From: Arthrobacter dokdonellae
Lineage (GTDB): Bacteria > Actinomycetota > Actinomycetes > Actinomycetales > Micrococcaceae
NCBI RefSeq assembly: GCF_003268655.1
Contig: NZ_CP029642.1
Span: 3,224,001-3,288,000, forward strand
Direction of reading: 5' to 3'
Length of the DNA stretch: 64,000 nt
Position numbers and translations under genes: made by a program. Of the stretch, positions 40,900 through 49,186 are shown piece by piece. The number at the start of each line of letters is the position of its first letter. The first letter of the stretch is position 1. Below the pieces are notes generated by a model that did not search any database, was not told the origin of the DNA, and was given only the letters and a program-made list of their open reading frames with translations.

Positions 40900-42126
40900 C
40901 TAGTTGCCGGGCGTCAAAATGAAGTCCCAAGGGTCCGTGTTGGTCTGGCTGACCGCCAGCTCGGCTTGGAAGCCTTGGTCGGCCAGCACGTTGGCGAGCG
41001 CCTGCGCGGCCACCGGCAGCCATAGCCATTCGCTGGCAAAGTGGGAGAGGTCAATGAGGTACGGTCGGCCGTCGCTGCTGAATTCGCGGGCCTCCGACGC
41101 CGGGTGGTGGCGCAGGTCCGCCGTGACGTACACGTCCGCGTCGGATGCGCGGACGGCGTCGAACAGGCCATCCCCGGCGCCGCCGCAGACGGCCACCTTG
41201 CGCACCAGTGCGTCGCGGTCGCCGGCCACCCGCACGCCCCCGGCCACCGCCGGCAGGGTCAGGAAGATCCGCGACGCCAGCTCGCCGAGCTTTTCGACAT
41301 CGGGCAGCACGCCCACGCGGCCGATCCCTTCCTCCTCGAGCCCGTGCGCGGCGGGCACCAGCGGGGCGACTTCCTCCAGGCCCAGGACGTCGGCCAGGAC
41401 GTCGGAAACTCCGCCCACGGCGCTGTCGCCGTTGGTATGGATGGTCAGCAGTGCGCAGCCGCCCTCGATCAACCGGTGCAGGGCGCGTCCCTTGCCAGTG
41501 GTTGCGGCCACGGAGTTCACACCCTTGAGCAGCAGAGGATGGTGCGTGACGAGCAGCTTGGCGCCCCATTCCAGGGCCTCGTCGATAACCTCCAGTGTGG
41601 GGTCCACGGCGAACATGATCCTGTCCACCTCAGCGTCAGGCCGTCCCGCCACCAGACCCACGCTGTCCCATTCCTCGGCCAGGGATTCGGGCCAGAGCTC
41701 CTCCACTGCCAGCAGTATCTCGGAAAGGACGGCGGTGACGGGCTCTTCGGCACCTTCCGCCGTGCCCTCCATATCCGATGTCTGTCCCCCCTCCGTTTGT
41801 CCGGCCGCCCGCGCGCCGCCCCAGTCGGGCAACGGCGCGGCGGATTCGTCAACCGGAACGGCGGCCAGGGGCGGGATGGTCCCCATAGTCGTGGAGGGGA
41901 ACTGTTCAATGTGTTCGGCAGGCTGCACGACCGGTTCGGCAGGCGCGGCCGGTTCAGCGGGCGAGGTCGGCTCCAAAGGCACGGCCGGTTCAGCAGGCCC
42001 CACTGGTTCAGCAGCTTGCGGCTCTTCGGCTTGCGCTGACTCAACGGCCGCAGCGTGTTCGCCGGGCACCCCGGCCGGCTCCGCACCGTCCGGACCGCGT
42101 GTCGCATCATTTGCATCCTTGCTCAT
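40900..42126 (-). CDS. Nif3-like dinuclear metal centre protein
   Basis: Protein of 408 residues. From residue 130, VLSEILLAVEELWPESLAEEWDSVGLVAG begins the Nif3/YbgI fold; LLVTHHPLLLKGV (His pair), IHTNGDSAVGGVSD and the C-terminal LIDLSHFASEW (His, Glu) are the metal ligands. Family members (GTP cyclohydrolase 1 type 2 homologue, a toroidal hexamer) have no settled role. Residues 1-130 are an Ala/Pro/Glu-rich repeat-like extension, unusual in length. Its stop codon was the target of the IS630 insertion and was recreated. Normally it would head an operon with the zinc-ribbon-like gene, now 4 kb away. Confidence 0.92.
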   Translation of the reverse strand: MSKDANDATRGPDGAEPAGVPGEHAAAVESAQAEEPQAAEPVGPAEPAVPLEPTSPAEPAAPAEPVVQPAEHIEQFPSTTMGTIPPLAAVPVDESAAPLPDWGGARAAGQTEGGQTSDMEGTAEGAEEPVTAVLSEILLAVEELWPESLAEEWDSVGLVAGRPDAEVDRIMFAVDPTLEVIDEALEWGAKLLVTHHPLLLKGVNSVAATTGKGRALHRLIEGGCALLTIHTNGDSAVGGVSDVLADVLGLEEVAPLVPAAHGLEEEGIGRVGVLPDVEKLGELASRIFLTLPAVAGGVRVAGDRDALVRKVAVCGGAGDGLFDAVRASDADVYVTADLRHHPASEAREFSSDGRPYLIDLSHFASEWLWLPVAAQALANVLADQGFQAELAVSQTNTDPWDFILTPGN

Positions 42127-42193
42127 CTTTCCAGCTTAGCGGTTGGGGGCCCGGCAACGGCAGGGAATCAAATGTGGCGGAGTCGGCTTATAG

Positions 42194-42724
42194 ATGGATG
42201 TGAAGACCTTTGTATTGGGCGGCGGCTGCTTTTGGTGCCTTGACGCCGTGTACCAGATGACCAAGGGGGTGGAGTCGGTGGTGTCCGGTTACACCGGCGG
42301 CGCCATCCCCAACCCGACATACGAACAGATTTGCTCCGGCATGACGGGGCATGCCGAGGTGGTCTCGGTGACGTTTGATGAGAACGTGATCCCGGAAAAC
42401 ACCATCTTGGACATGTTTTTTACCCAGCACGATCCCACCACTCTCAACCGGCAGGGGTACGACACGGGCACGCAGTACAGGTCCTCGATGTTCTACACGA
42501 ACGCCGCCGAGGAAACCGCCTTCCGGGCGGCGATTGTGCGCAACCAGCCAAACTGGCGGGACCCCATCGTCACGGAGGTCTCGCCGCTTGGGCGCCTCTA
42601 CGAAGCAGAGCACTACCACCAGGACTTTTACGCCCAGCGGCCCGGGGTGGGATATTGCCAGGTCATTATCAACCCCAAGATTGCCAAAGTCAGAAAACAT
42701 TACGCCGAGTGGCTGACCGCGTAG
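42194..42724 (+). CDS. msrA: Peptide methionine sulfoxide reductase MsrA
   Basis: Enzyme of 176 residues that reduces methionine S-sulfoxide in proteins. The active-site motif GGGCFWCLDAVYQ contains the catalytic Cys, followed by GYTGGAIPNPTYEQI and HAEVVSVTFDE; the C-terminal VGYCQVIINPK has a possible resolving Cys. Length is the usual one. It is encoded divergently from nif3 (67-bp gap) and followed by cysK 88 bp later, so a sulfur and oxidative-stress theme links the neighbours. TTATAG stands just before the ATG, and no ribosome site is visible. Confidence 0.95.
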   Translation: MDVKTFVLGGGCFWCLDAVYQMTKGVESVVSGYTGGAIPNPTYEQICSGMTGHAEVVSVTFDENVIPENTILDMFFTQHDPTTLNRQGYDTGTQYRSSMFYTNAAEETAFRAAIVRNQPNWRDPIVTEVSPLGRLYEAEHYHQDFYAQRPGVGYCQVIINPKIAKVRKHYAEWLTA

Positions 42725-42812
42725 AATCCGCATCGGACGCCCCGTTACGCTGACGTTTAACACAATTGGGCCGTGCCATCCGCCACCCACTCTTTGAGGA
42801 ACAGGACCATCC

Positions 42813-43748
42813 ATGGGACGTATTTATGACAATGTCACGCAACTGGTGGGCGGCACACCGCTTGTGAGGCTGAACAGGCTCTCCGAAGGCCTCAACGCCA
42901 CCGTGGCCGTGAAGCTGGAATTCTACAACCCGGCCAACAGCGTCAAGGACCGCATCGGCGTGGCCATTGTCGACGCCGCCGAGGCGGCCGGCGAGCTCCG
43001 CCCGGGCGGCACCATTGTCGAGGGCACCTCCGGCAACACCGGGATCGCGCTGGCCATGGTGGGTGCTGCCCGCGGCTACCGGGTCATCCTGACGATGCCG
43101 GAGACCATGTCCACCGAGCGCCGGGTCATGCTGCGCGCCTTTGGCGCGGAGATCGTGCTCACCCCCGGCTCCGAAGGCATGCGCGGCGCCGTGGAGAAGG
43201 CCAAGGAAATTGTGGCCAACACGGAGAATTCCATTTGGGCCCAGCAGTTCGCCAACAAGGCAAACCCGGAAATCCACCGGACCACCACGGGCGAGGAAAT
43301 CTGGGAAGACACCAACGGCGCCGTGGACATCCTGGTGGCAGGCATCGGCACCGGCGGCACCATTACCGGCGCGGGCCAGCTGCTCAAGTCCCGCAAGCCC
43401 GGCGTGCAGATCATCGCCGTCGAGCCGAGTGATTCGGCGATCCTCAACGGCGGGGCGCCGGGCCCGCACAAGATTCAGGGCCTGGGCGCGAACTTCATCC
43501 CCGAGGTGCTGGACCAAGGCATCTACGACGAAGTCCTGGACGCGACGCTGGAGGATTCCGTGGCCGTGGCCCGCGCCTTGGGCACCCAGGAAGGGATCCT
43601 CGGCGGCATTTCCGCCGGGGCAGCTGTTTGGGCCGCGCTGGAAGTGGCCAAGCGCGAAGAGAACGCCGGTAAGCTGATTGTGGCTGTGGTCCCCGACTTC
43701 GGCGAACGCTACATTTCAACCGTCCTGTACGACGACATCCGCGGCTGA
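42813..43748 (+). CDS. cysK: Cysteine synthase (O-acetylserine sulfhydrylase)
   Basis: PLP enzyme of 311 residues that makes cysteine from O-acetylserine and sulfide. [11 protein letters not shown] holds the Schiff-base Lys, [13 protein letters not shown] binds the substrate and phosphate, [17 protein letters not shown] is the phosphate loop, and [12 protein letters not shown] the C-terminal Ser. This is CysK-type rather than cystathionine beta-synthase by length. AGGAACAGGA precedes the ATG. It is 21 bp upstream of cysE, so both steps of cysteine synthesis are co-transcribed and the cysteine synthase complex could form. Confidence 0.95.
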   Translation: MGRIYDNVTQLVGGTPLVRLNRLSEGLNATVAVKLEFYNPANSVKDRIGVAIVDAAEAAGELRPGGTIVEGTSGNTGIALAMVGAARGYRVILTMPETMSTERRVMLRAFGAEIVLTPGSEGMRGAVEKAKEIVANTENSIWAQQFANKANPEIHRTTTGEEIWEDTNGAVDILVAGIGTGGTITGAGQLLKSRKPGVQIIAVEPSDSAILNGGAPGPHKIQGLGANFIPEVLDQGIYDEVLDATLEDSVAVARALGTQEGILGGISAGAAVWAALEVAKREENAGKLIVAVVPDFGERYISTVLYDDIRG

Positions 43749-43769
43749 CACGCGCACTGAAGGAAGTCT

Positions 43770-44357
43770 GTGGGATTTTTCACCAGGTTAGGCGAGGACC
43801 TCGAGGCCGCCCGGTCACATGACCCGGCGGCCCGGGGTTCTGCGGAGAACTTTTTCATCTATTCAGGCCTGCATGCCATCTGGATGCACCGTCTGACCCA
43901 CAGGATGTGGGCCAATCCAAACCTGCGCTTCCCGGCGCGGGCACTGTCGCAGCTGGCCCGCTTTGCCACTGGCATCGAAATCCACCCCGGTGCCACCGTC
44001 GGCCGTCGCTTCTTCATCGACCACGGCATGGGCGTGGTCATTGGCGAGACTGCCGAAATCGGCGAGGACGTCATGATCTACCACGGCGTGACGCTCGGCG
44101 GCCGGTCGCTGGCCAAGGTCAAGCGCCACCCGACCATCGGCAACCGGGTCACCATCGGAGCCGGCGCGAAGATCCTGGGCCCCATCACCATCGGCGACGA
44201 CTCGGCGGTGGGTGCGAATGCCGTCGTGGTCAAGGATGCGCCCGCCAACTCCATCCTCACCGGCATTCCGGCCACATGGCGGCACCGTGATTCGAAGAAG
44301 GAAATGGCGCCCGCCGTCGACCCGGCCGAGTACATCGACCCGGCCATGTGGATCTAG
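43770..44357 (+). CDS. cysE: Serine O-acetyltransferase
   Basis: Hexapeptide-repeat acyltransferase of 195 residues that makes O-acetylserine from serine and acetyl-CoA. After a short helical N-terminus ([22 protein letters not shown]), the left-handed beta-helix carries [43 protein letters not shown], with the catalytic His, and continues to [20 protein letters not shown]. It is the short form. The C-terminal WI (DPAMWI) ends in Ile, as needed for docking into CysK. GTG 43770 follows GAAGGAAG. Probably feedback-inhibited by cysteine. Confidence 0.95.
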   Translation: MGFFTRLGEDLEAARSHDPAARGSAENFFIYSGLHAIWMHRLTHRMWANPNLRFPARALSQLARFATGIEIHPGATVGRRFFIDHGMGVVIGETAEIGEDVMIYHGVTLGGRSLAKVKRHPTIGNRVTIGAGAKILGPITIGDDSAVGANAVVVKDAPANSILTGIPATWRHRDSKKEMAPAVDPAEYIDPAMWI

Positions 44358-44383
44358 ACCCGCACTTGGCGGGTCCGGGGCGG

Positions 44384-44665
44384 TCAGGACGCCCGGCGGG
44401 CATCCATCCCCGGGGCGCTGGCACCTTTCTGGACCGTCCGCCACAGGCTATCCAGCGACAGGTCCAGGGCCAGGGCGAGCATGGCGACTGTGGAGAACGA
44501 CGGCGTTGGCACCCTGCCGCTCTCGATCTTGCGCAACGTCTCCGGTGAAATGCCGGCGGCCAGCGCCACGTCGAGCATCGGCCGCCCGCCGCGCGCACGC
44601 CGCAACAACTCCCCCAGGAGCTTGCCGCGCAGGACTTCTTCCGGGGACAAGGGTAAACGGACCAT
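44384..44665 (-). CDS. XRE-family helix-turn-helix regulator
   Basis: Small DNA-binding protein of 93 residues: LLGELLRRARGGRPMLDVALAAGISPETLRKIESGRVPTPSF is a clear XRE-type helix-turn-helix, followed by a short helix LALALDLSLDSLWRTVQ. No other domain. It is transcribed divergently from the second methionine aminopeptidase gene, and a GGTATA-rich palindromic segment lies between the two starts, so it probably represses both. ATG 44665 is the first start of the conserved part. It converges with cysE (26-bp gap). Confidence 0.88.
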   Translation of the reverse strand: MVRLPLSPEEVLRGKLLGELLRRARGGRPMLDVALAAGISPETLRKIESGRVPTPSFSTVAMLALALDLSLDSLWRTVQKGASAPGMDARRAS

Positions 44666-44679
44666 GGCTACATCATAGC

Positions 44680-44700
44680 GGTATAGTATTACCGGTATAA
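44680..44700. promoter_or_regulatory. Candidate XRE operator between regulator and second map gene
   Basis: GGTATA occurs at 44680 and 44694, 14 bp apart, with the palindrome TACCGGTA (44690-44697) in between. The spot lies 15 bp from the regulator start and 27 bp from the map start. Assignment to the regulator is from position and symmetry only. Confidence 0.45.
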
Positions 44701-44726
44701 CTATTGGATGCCTGGAAGGCACGGTC

Positions 44727-45500
44727 TTGATCGAAATCCTCACCCCCGCGGAGCTGGCACGCGCCAGGAAGAGCGGGCAGTTTGTTGGCCGCGTGCTCAA
44801 GACGCTCCAGGGGCGTGTTCGGGTTGGCACCAACCTCCTTGAAATCAATGACTGGGCTGCCGCCATGATCGCGGAGGCAGGCGCCACGTCCTGCTACCTG
44901 GACTACGCGCCGGCGTTCGGCCGCGGCCCCTTCGGGCACGTCATCTGCACCTCCGTCAATGACGCCGTGCTGCACGGCCTGCCGCACGACTACGCACTGC
45001 GTGACGGCGACCTGCTGACACTGGACTTTGCCGTTTCCCTGGGCGGCCTGGTTGCCGATGCCGCGGTGAGCTTCATTGTGGGAACGCCGCGGGGCCCGGA
45101 GGACCAGCGCCTGATTGACACGACGCGGGCCGCCCTGGCCGCCGGGATTGGAGCAGCCCGGCCGGGGGCGCGGATCGGGGACATTTCCCATGCCATCGGG
45201 ACTGTGCTCTCCGCCGCCGGGTACACCATCAACACCGAATTCGGCGGTCACGGGGTTGGCTCCACCATGCACCAGGACCCGCACATTTCCAACAACGGCC
45301 GCCCCGGCCGGGGCTACGTCCTGCAGCCGGGCCTGCTCCTGGCGATAGAACCCTGGGTCATGGCCGACACGGCGAGCCTGGTCATGGACCACGACGGCTG
45401 GACGCTCCGCAGCGCCACCGGCGCGCGCACCGCCCACACGGAGCACACCGTGGCCATCACGGTAAACGGGGCGGAAATTCTCACCGACTGCCCAGGCTGA
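44727..45500 (+). CDS. map: Methionine aminopeptidase, type I (second copy)
   Basis: Metalloprotease of 257 residues. Metal ligands: LDFAVSLGGLVADAAVSF (two Asp), FGGHGVGSTMHQDP (His), LAIEPW (Glu) and TEHTVAIT (Glu), all present. The start is TTG 44727 with GGAAGG and a 7-nt gap. It differs from the copy at 15127-15894 in the substrate-pocket segment (ATSCYLDYAPAFGRGPFGHVICTSV), which may change side-chain preference. The divergent XRE gene and operator-like palindrome suggest regulated rather than constitutive expression. It converges with gnd across a 67-bp palindromic element. Confidence 0.93.
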   Translation: MIEILTPAELARARKSGQFVGRVLKTLQGRVRVGTNLLEINDWAAAMIAEAGATSCYLDYAPAFGRGPFGHVICTSVNDAVLHGLPHDYALRDGDLLTLDFAVSLGGLVADAAVSFIVGTPRGPEDQRLIDTTRAALAAGIGAARPGARIGDISHAIGTVLSAAGYTINTEFGGHGVGSTMHQDPHISNNGRPGRGYVLQPGLLLAIEPWVMADTASLVMDHDGWTLRSATGARTAHTEHTVAITVNGAEILTDCPG

Positions 45501-45562
45501 CGGGCACGCTGGGACGCGACGCGTCCGCCGTCGTCCCCTTAGAAGGGCCGTCCCCTAAGCGA

Positions 45563-45629
45563 CTATGTTGCACCAGTTGGACGAAAATCGGTCGAAATCG
45601 CCGAAATCAGTCCAACTACTGCAACACAG
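45563..45629. repeat. 67-bp palindromic element, copy 2
   Basis: Same length and layout as the copy at 35591-35657. CTATGTTGC pairs with GCAACACAG with one mismatch, and GTTGGAC with GTCCAAC. The centre contains two GAAATCG-like units. It lies between the convergent second map gene and gnd. Confidence 0.8.
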
Positions 45630-45639
45630 ACGTTGGGGG

Positions 45640-47076
45640 TCAGTGCGTGTCGACGGCGCTGACCTCACTCTTGTCGCCGCTCCACTGCGTGTGGAAAGTG
45701 CCCTCGACGTCGACACGGTTGTACGTGTGGGCGCCGAAAAGGTCGCGCAGGCCCTGGGTCAGGGCTGCGGGCAGGCGCTTGCGGCGCAGTCCGTCGTAGT
45801 AGGCGAGCGAGGAGGAGAACACCGGCACCGGAATGCCCAGCTGGACGGCAGCGGCCACCACGCGGCGCCAGGCCGGGAGGACCTCGGCGATTTCGGCGGC
45901 GAACGCCGGGGCGAACAGCAGGTTGGCCGGCTTGTCCTCGGCGGCGTAGGCCTTCGTGATGTCCTTGAGCAGTTCGGCGCGGATGATGCAGCCGCCGCGC
46001 CACAGGGACGCGATCTCGTCCAGCTTCAGGTCCCAGTTGTATTCGACGGCGGCCGACTGGAGCATGTCGATGCCCTGCGCGTAGCTGATGAGCTTGGACG
46101 CGTAGAGCGCCTGGCGGACGTCCTCGACGAAGTCGGCGCCCAGGTCCACGGAAACTTCGTGGCCGGACAGGACGTCCTGGGCGATGGCGCGCTGGTCCCG
46201 CTGGGAGGAGAGGCCGCGGGCAAACACGGACTCGGCGATCGCGGAGGTGGGCGAGCCCAGATCGAGGGCGGACTGGACGGTCCAGCGGCCCGTGCCCTTT
46301 TGGCCGGCGGAGTCCACGATCACGTCAACCAGCGGCTTGCCGGTCTTGGCATCCACGTGGCCCAGGACCTCGGCGGTGATTTCGATCAGGAAGGAGGCGA
46401 GCTGGCCTTCGTTCCACTTGGCGAAGATTTCCGACTGCTCGGCCGGTTCGATCCCGGCCGCGCTGCGCAGCAGGTCGTAGGCCTCGCCGATGACCTGCAT
46501 GTCCGCGTATTCGATGCCGTTGTGGACCATCTTCACGAAGTGGCCGGCGCCGTCGGTGCCGATCCAGGCGCAGCAGGGCTGGCCGTCGACCTTGGCGGAT
46601 ATCTTCTCCAGCAGCGGGCCGAGCGCGGCGTAGGATTCCTTGGAGCCGCCGGGCATGATGGACGGGCCGAGCAGTGCGCCCTCTTCGCCGCCGGAGACGC
46701 CGACCCCCACAAAGTGGAGGTCCTTCCTGGCCAGGTCCGCTTCGCGGCGGCGGGTGTCCTGGAAGTTGGAATTGCCGCCGTCGATGATGATGTCGCCGGC
46801 CTCCATGAGCGGGACGAGCTGGTCGATCACGGAATCGACCGGGCCGCCGGCCTTGACCATGATCAGCACGCGGCGCGGCTTTTCCAGGGACTCGACCAGC
46901 TCCGCCAGCGTCTCGGTGCGGACAAAGTCGCCCTCCGAGCCGTGGGCCTCCAGCAGGGCATCCGTCTTGGCAACGGAGCGGTTGTGCAGTGCCACGGTGT
47001 ATCCGTTGCGGGCCAGGTTGCGGGCCAGGTTGGCACCCATTACGGCCAGGCCGGTTACGCCAATTTGTGCGGACAT
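45640..47076 (-). CDS. gnd: 6-phosphogluconate dehydrogenase (decarboxylating)
   Basis: NADP-linked enzyme of 478 residues of the oxidative pentose phosphate pathway, making ribulose-5-phosphate and CO2. GVTGLAVMGANLARNLARNGYTVALHNRS is the coenzyme fold; NNRS/HNRS with downstream Lys suggests NADP. GVGVSGGEEGALLGPSIMPGG and MVHNGIEYADMQVIGEAY (the catalytic Lys region) are typical. The C-terminal DLFGAHTYNRVDVEGTFHTQWS tail closes the active site of the partner subunit. ATG 47076 follows GGAGGAAAG. Downstream genes for idonate and gluconate catabolism lie on the same strand upstream of it, so carbon from gluconate could flow into this step. Confidence 0.96.
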   Translation of the reverse strand: MSAQIGVTGLAVMGANLARNLARNGYTVALHNRSVAKTDALLEAHGSEGDFVRTETLAELVESLEKPRRVLIMVKAGGPVDSVIDQLVPLMEAGDIIIDGGNSNFQDTRRREADLARKDLHFVGVGVSGGEEGALLGPSIMPGGSKESYAALGPLLEKISAKVDGQPCCAWIGTDGAGHFVKMVHNGIEYADMQVIGEAYDLLRSAAGIEPAEQSEIFAKWNEGQLASFLIEITAEVLGHVDAKTGKPLVDVIVDSAGQKGTGRWTVQSALDLGSPTSAIAESVFARGLSSQRDQRAIAQDVLSGHEVSVDLGADFVEDVRQALYASKLISYAQGIDMLQSAAVEYNWDLKLDEIASLWRGGCIIRAELLKDITKAYAAEDKPANLLFAPAFAAEIAEVLPAWRRVVAAAVQLGIPVPVFSSSLAYYDGLRRKRLPAALTQGLRDLFGAHTYNRVDVEGTFHTQWSGDKSEVSAVDTH

Positions 47077-47245
47077 ACTTTCCTCCATAGGTGGGAACAC
47101 ATGGTTTCCCTCAGCTTATCGCCGGACCGGGGCCCTTCCCACTCCGGCCCGGAATGGGCCCGCCATGTTGCACAGGTGAAACATCTGTGCAGATTCGGGC
47201 CAACTTGCCAGGCACGACGCCGGAGGGCACCCGCCGTCGTGCCTC

Positions 47246-48301
47246 TCAGGCCCCGAAGTCCAGCAGGACCTTGCCGGACACGGCCGAGTCGCGTGCCACG
47301 GCGAAGGCTTCCAGCGCCCGTGAGAGCGGAAATTCGTGGGTCGTGACGGGGTCGGTGAACAGCGAGCCGTCAGCCAGCGCGGCGATGACCTGGTCGATTT
47401 CGTCGTTGAAGCGGAAGGATCCCACCAGTTCCAGTTCCCGGGTGATGGCCAGCGAGATGGCCACGGGCTGCGGGCCGGAGGGCAGCAGCCCCACCATGAC
47501 CACGCGGCCCCCGCGCATGGCGCCGCTGATGGCGGAGGCCAGGCCAAAGCGGTTGCCGGAGGATTCAATGACGATGTCGGCCTCCACGGCCGCGATCGCC
47601 TCCGCGTCCTCGGCCTTCAGCACGGTGTCCGCGCCCACCGCCGCCGCGATTTCCAGCGGCCTGTCAAACATGTCGACGGCGGTAATGTGGGCCGCGCCCG
47701 CGCGCCTAAGGACGGCGACGGCCAGGGTGCCGATGGGCCCCGCACCGACCACAAGCGCCCGCTTTCCCTTGACGTCACCGGCCCGGGACACCGCGTGCCA
47801 GGCCACGCTGGCCGGCTCGACGACGGCCGCCCGGCGCAGGGACAGTTCCGGCGGGAGGACGCGCAGCATCCTGCCGGGCAGGTTTGCGTAGCGCAGGAAG
47901 GCGCCGTCGGTGTGCGGATGGCGGGCGGCGCTGCCGAGGTAGGTGCAGCCCGGGGACAGGTTCGGACGGTCCGCCGGGTAGCGGGCCGCGCCGGGTCCGG
48001 GGGTGGCCGGGTGGACGGCCACCGGGGTGCCCGCGGCCGGTCCGGTGCCGTCGGCGGCGGCGCGGGCCACCACCCCGACAACCTCGTGGCCCAGCACCAT
48101 GGGCTCCAACAGGCGCGACTCCCCCGCGGCGCCGTGCAGCCAGTAGTGGAGGTCGGAACCGCAGATGCCGCCGTAGGCGACTTCGACGACGGCCTCGTCG
48201 GCGGCGGGCCGCTTCAAGGCGATGTCCTCGATGCGGAGGTCGTCCTTGCCGTGGGCCACCACGGCGGGGGCGCTGGCGGGCAGTTCAAAGGTGTGTGTCA
48301 T
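47246..48301 (-). CDS. Zinc-type alcohol dehydrogenase, L-idonate 5-dehydrogenase-like
   Basis: Medium-chain dehydrogenase of 351 residues. GGICGSDLHYWLHG carries the catalytic zinc Cys, LGHEVVGVV the His/Glu pair, and VVGAGPIGTLAVAVLRRAGA is the coenzyme fold. The structural-zinc region around DRPNLSPGCTYLG has fewer Cys than usual, as in sorbitol/idonate types. The best match is L-idonate 5-dehydrogenase, oxidising idonate to 5-ketogluconate. This fits the gluconate 5-dehydrogenase-like gene 12 bp upstream in the same operon and gnd further on. Other polyols are possible substrates. Confidence 0.88.
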   Translation of the reverse strand: MTHTFELPASAPAVVAHGKDDLRIEDIALKRPAADEAVVEVAYGGICGSDLHYWLHGAAGESRLLEPMVLGHEVVGVVARAAADGTGPAAGTPVAVHPATPGPGAARYPADRPNLSPGCTYLGSAARHPHTDGAFLRYANLPGRMLRVLPPELSLRRAAVVEPASVAWHAVSRAGDVKGKRALVVGAGPIGTLAVAVLRRAGAAHITAVDMFDRPLEIAAAVGADTVLKAEDAEAIAAVEADIVIESSGNRFGLASAISGAMRGGRVVMVGLLPSGPQPVAISLAITRELELVGSFRFNDEIDQVIAALADGSLFTDPVTTHEFPLSRALEAFAVARDSAVSGKVLLDFGA

Positions 48302-48313
48302 GATCCTTGTTTC

Positions 48314-49084
48314 CTAAACAACTACCGTCATGCCGCCATCGATGAAGATAGTCTGGCCGTTGACAAAATTGGACGCCTCGGAGGCCAGCCACACGGCAGG
48401 CCCCACCAGGTCCTGCACGGTCCCCCACCGGTTGGCCGGGGTGCGGCCCAGGATCCACGAGTTGAACGCGTCGTCGTCGACCAGGTTCTGCGTCATCTCG
48501 GTGTGGATGTAGCCGGGGGCAATGCCGTTGATCTGCAGTCCGCCGGAGGCCCATTCGGCCGTCATGGCCCGCGTCAGGTTCCGCAGCCCGCCCTTGGCCG
48601 CGGTGTAGGCGGCGATGGTGGGCCGGGCCAGGTCCGTCTGGACGGAGCAGATGTTGATGATTTTGCCCCGGCCGCGGGCCAGCATGCCGCGGGCGGCTTC
48701 GCGGCCGACGAGAAAGGCGCTGGTCAGGTCGGTGCTGATGACCCGGTCCCAGTCCTTCACGTCGAGGTCCAGCAGCGGGACGCGGTGCTGGATGCCGGCG
48801 TTGTTGACCAGGATGTCCAGCGGCCCCACGTTGGACTCGATCCAGGCAACGCCGTCCGCGGCGGCAGTGTCGCTGGTGACGTCAAAGTCGAGCGACCGGA
48901 TGCGGCCCGCGGCAAAATCGTCAGCCATCACGGCCTCCGCGGCCGCGAGGCGTTCGGCATTGAGCCCGTTGAGCACCACCGTCGCACCGGCCTCGGCCAG
49001 GCCGCGGGCCAGCGAGTTGCCGATCCCGCGGCTGGAACCCGTCACGAGGGCCACCCGGCCACTCAGGTCAAACATTCCACTCAT
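48314..49084 (-). CDS. SDR oxidoreductase, gluconate 5-dehydrogenase-like
   Basis: Classic short-chain dehydrogenase of 256 residues. VALVTGSSRGIGNSLARGLAEAG is the NAD(P) motif, NNAGI the structural motif, INICSVQTDLARPTIAAYTAAKGG the Ser-Tyr-Lys set, and DGGMTVVV the C-terminus. The HRVPLLDLD segment is usual in gluconate 5-dehydrogenases, which interconvert 5-ketogluconate and gluconate. ATG 49084 follows GGAGGA with an 8-nt gap. The dehydrogenase gene at 47246-48301 follows 12 bp later. Together they convert idonate to gluconate. Confidence 0.88.
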   Translation of the reverse strand: MSGMFDLSGRVALVTGSSRGIGNSLARGLAEAGATVVLNGLNAERLAAAEAVMADDFAAGRIRSLDFDVTSDTAAADGVAWIESNVGPLDILVNNAGIQHRVPLLDLDVKDWDRVISTDLTSAFLVGREAARGMLARGRGKIINICSVQTDLARPTIAAYTAAKGGLRNLTRAMTAEWASGGLQINGIAPGYIHTEMTQNLVDDDAFNSWILGRTPANRWGTVQDLVGPAVWLASEASNFVNGQTIFIDGGMTVVV

Positions 49085-49186
49085 TCAAAAATCCTCCTCT
49101 TTCTTGTCAAACCGCTTGCTGGCCGGGGCTTCGCTGTCGGCCGCTTACGGGCCGTCGGCGGCTTCACTGTCGGCGGCGGGGGTCCG

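Larger units (their letters stand above)
36994..40900 (+). mobile_element. IS630-family insertion sequence, interrupted by IS21
   Basis: Terminal inverted repeats GTGGTGTGTCTC (36994-37005) and GAGACACACCAC (40889-40900) are flanked by TA on both sides, the expected IS630 target duplication. Removing the inner IS21 element and one 6-bp repeat leaves about 1.15 kb with an uninterrupted transposase frame. The right TA is part of the nif3 stop codon; the terminal C of the element recreates TAG on the minus strand. Confidence 0.92.

Noticed and set aside
37158..40900. A composite transposon carrying cargo
   Set aside because: The two elements are of different families and nested; nothing besides transposition genes is inside.
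47160..47205. A third copy of the 67-bp palindromic element
   Set aside because: Only the outer motif ATGTTGCACAG and a short imperfect stem are present; too degenerate to count as a copy.
45565..47346. A 593-residue plus-strand frame
   Set aside because: Antisense shadow of gnd; the minus strand has all 6-phosphogluconate dehydrogenase motifs.
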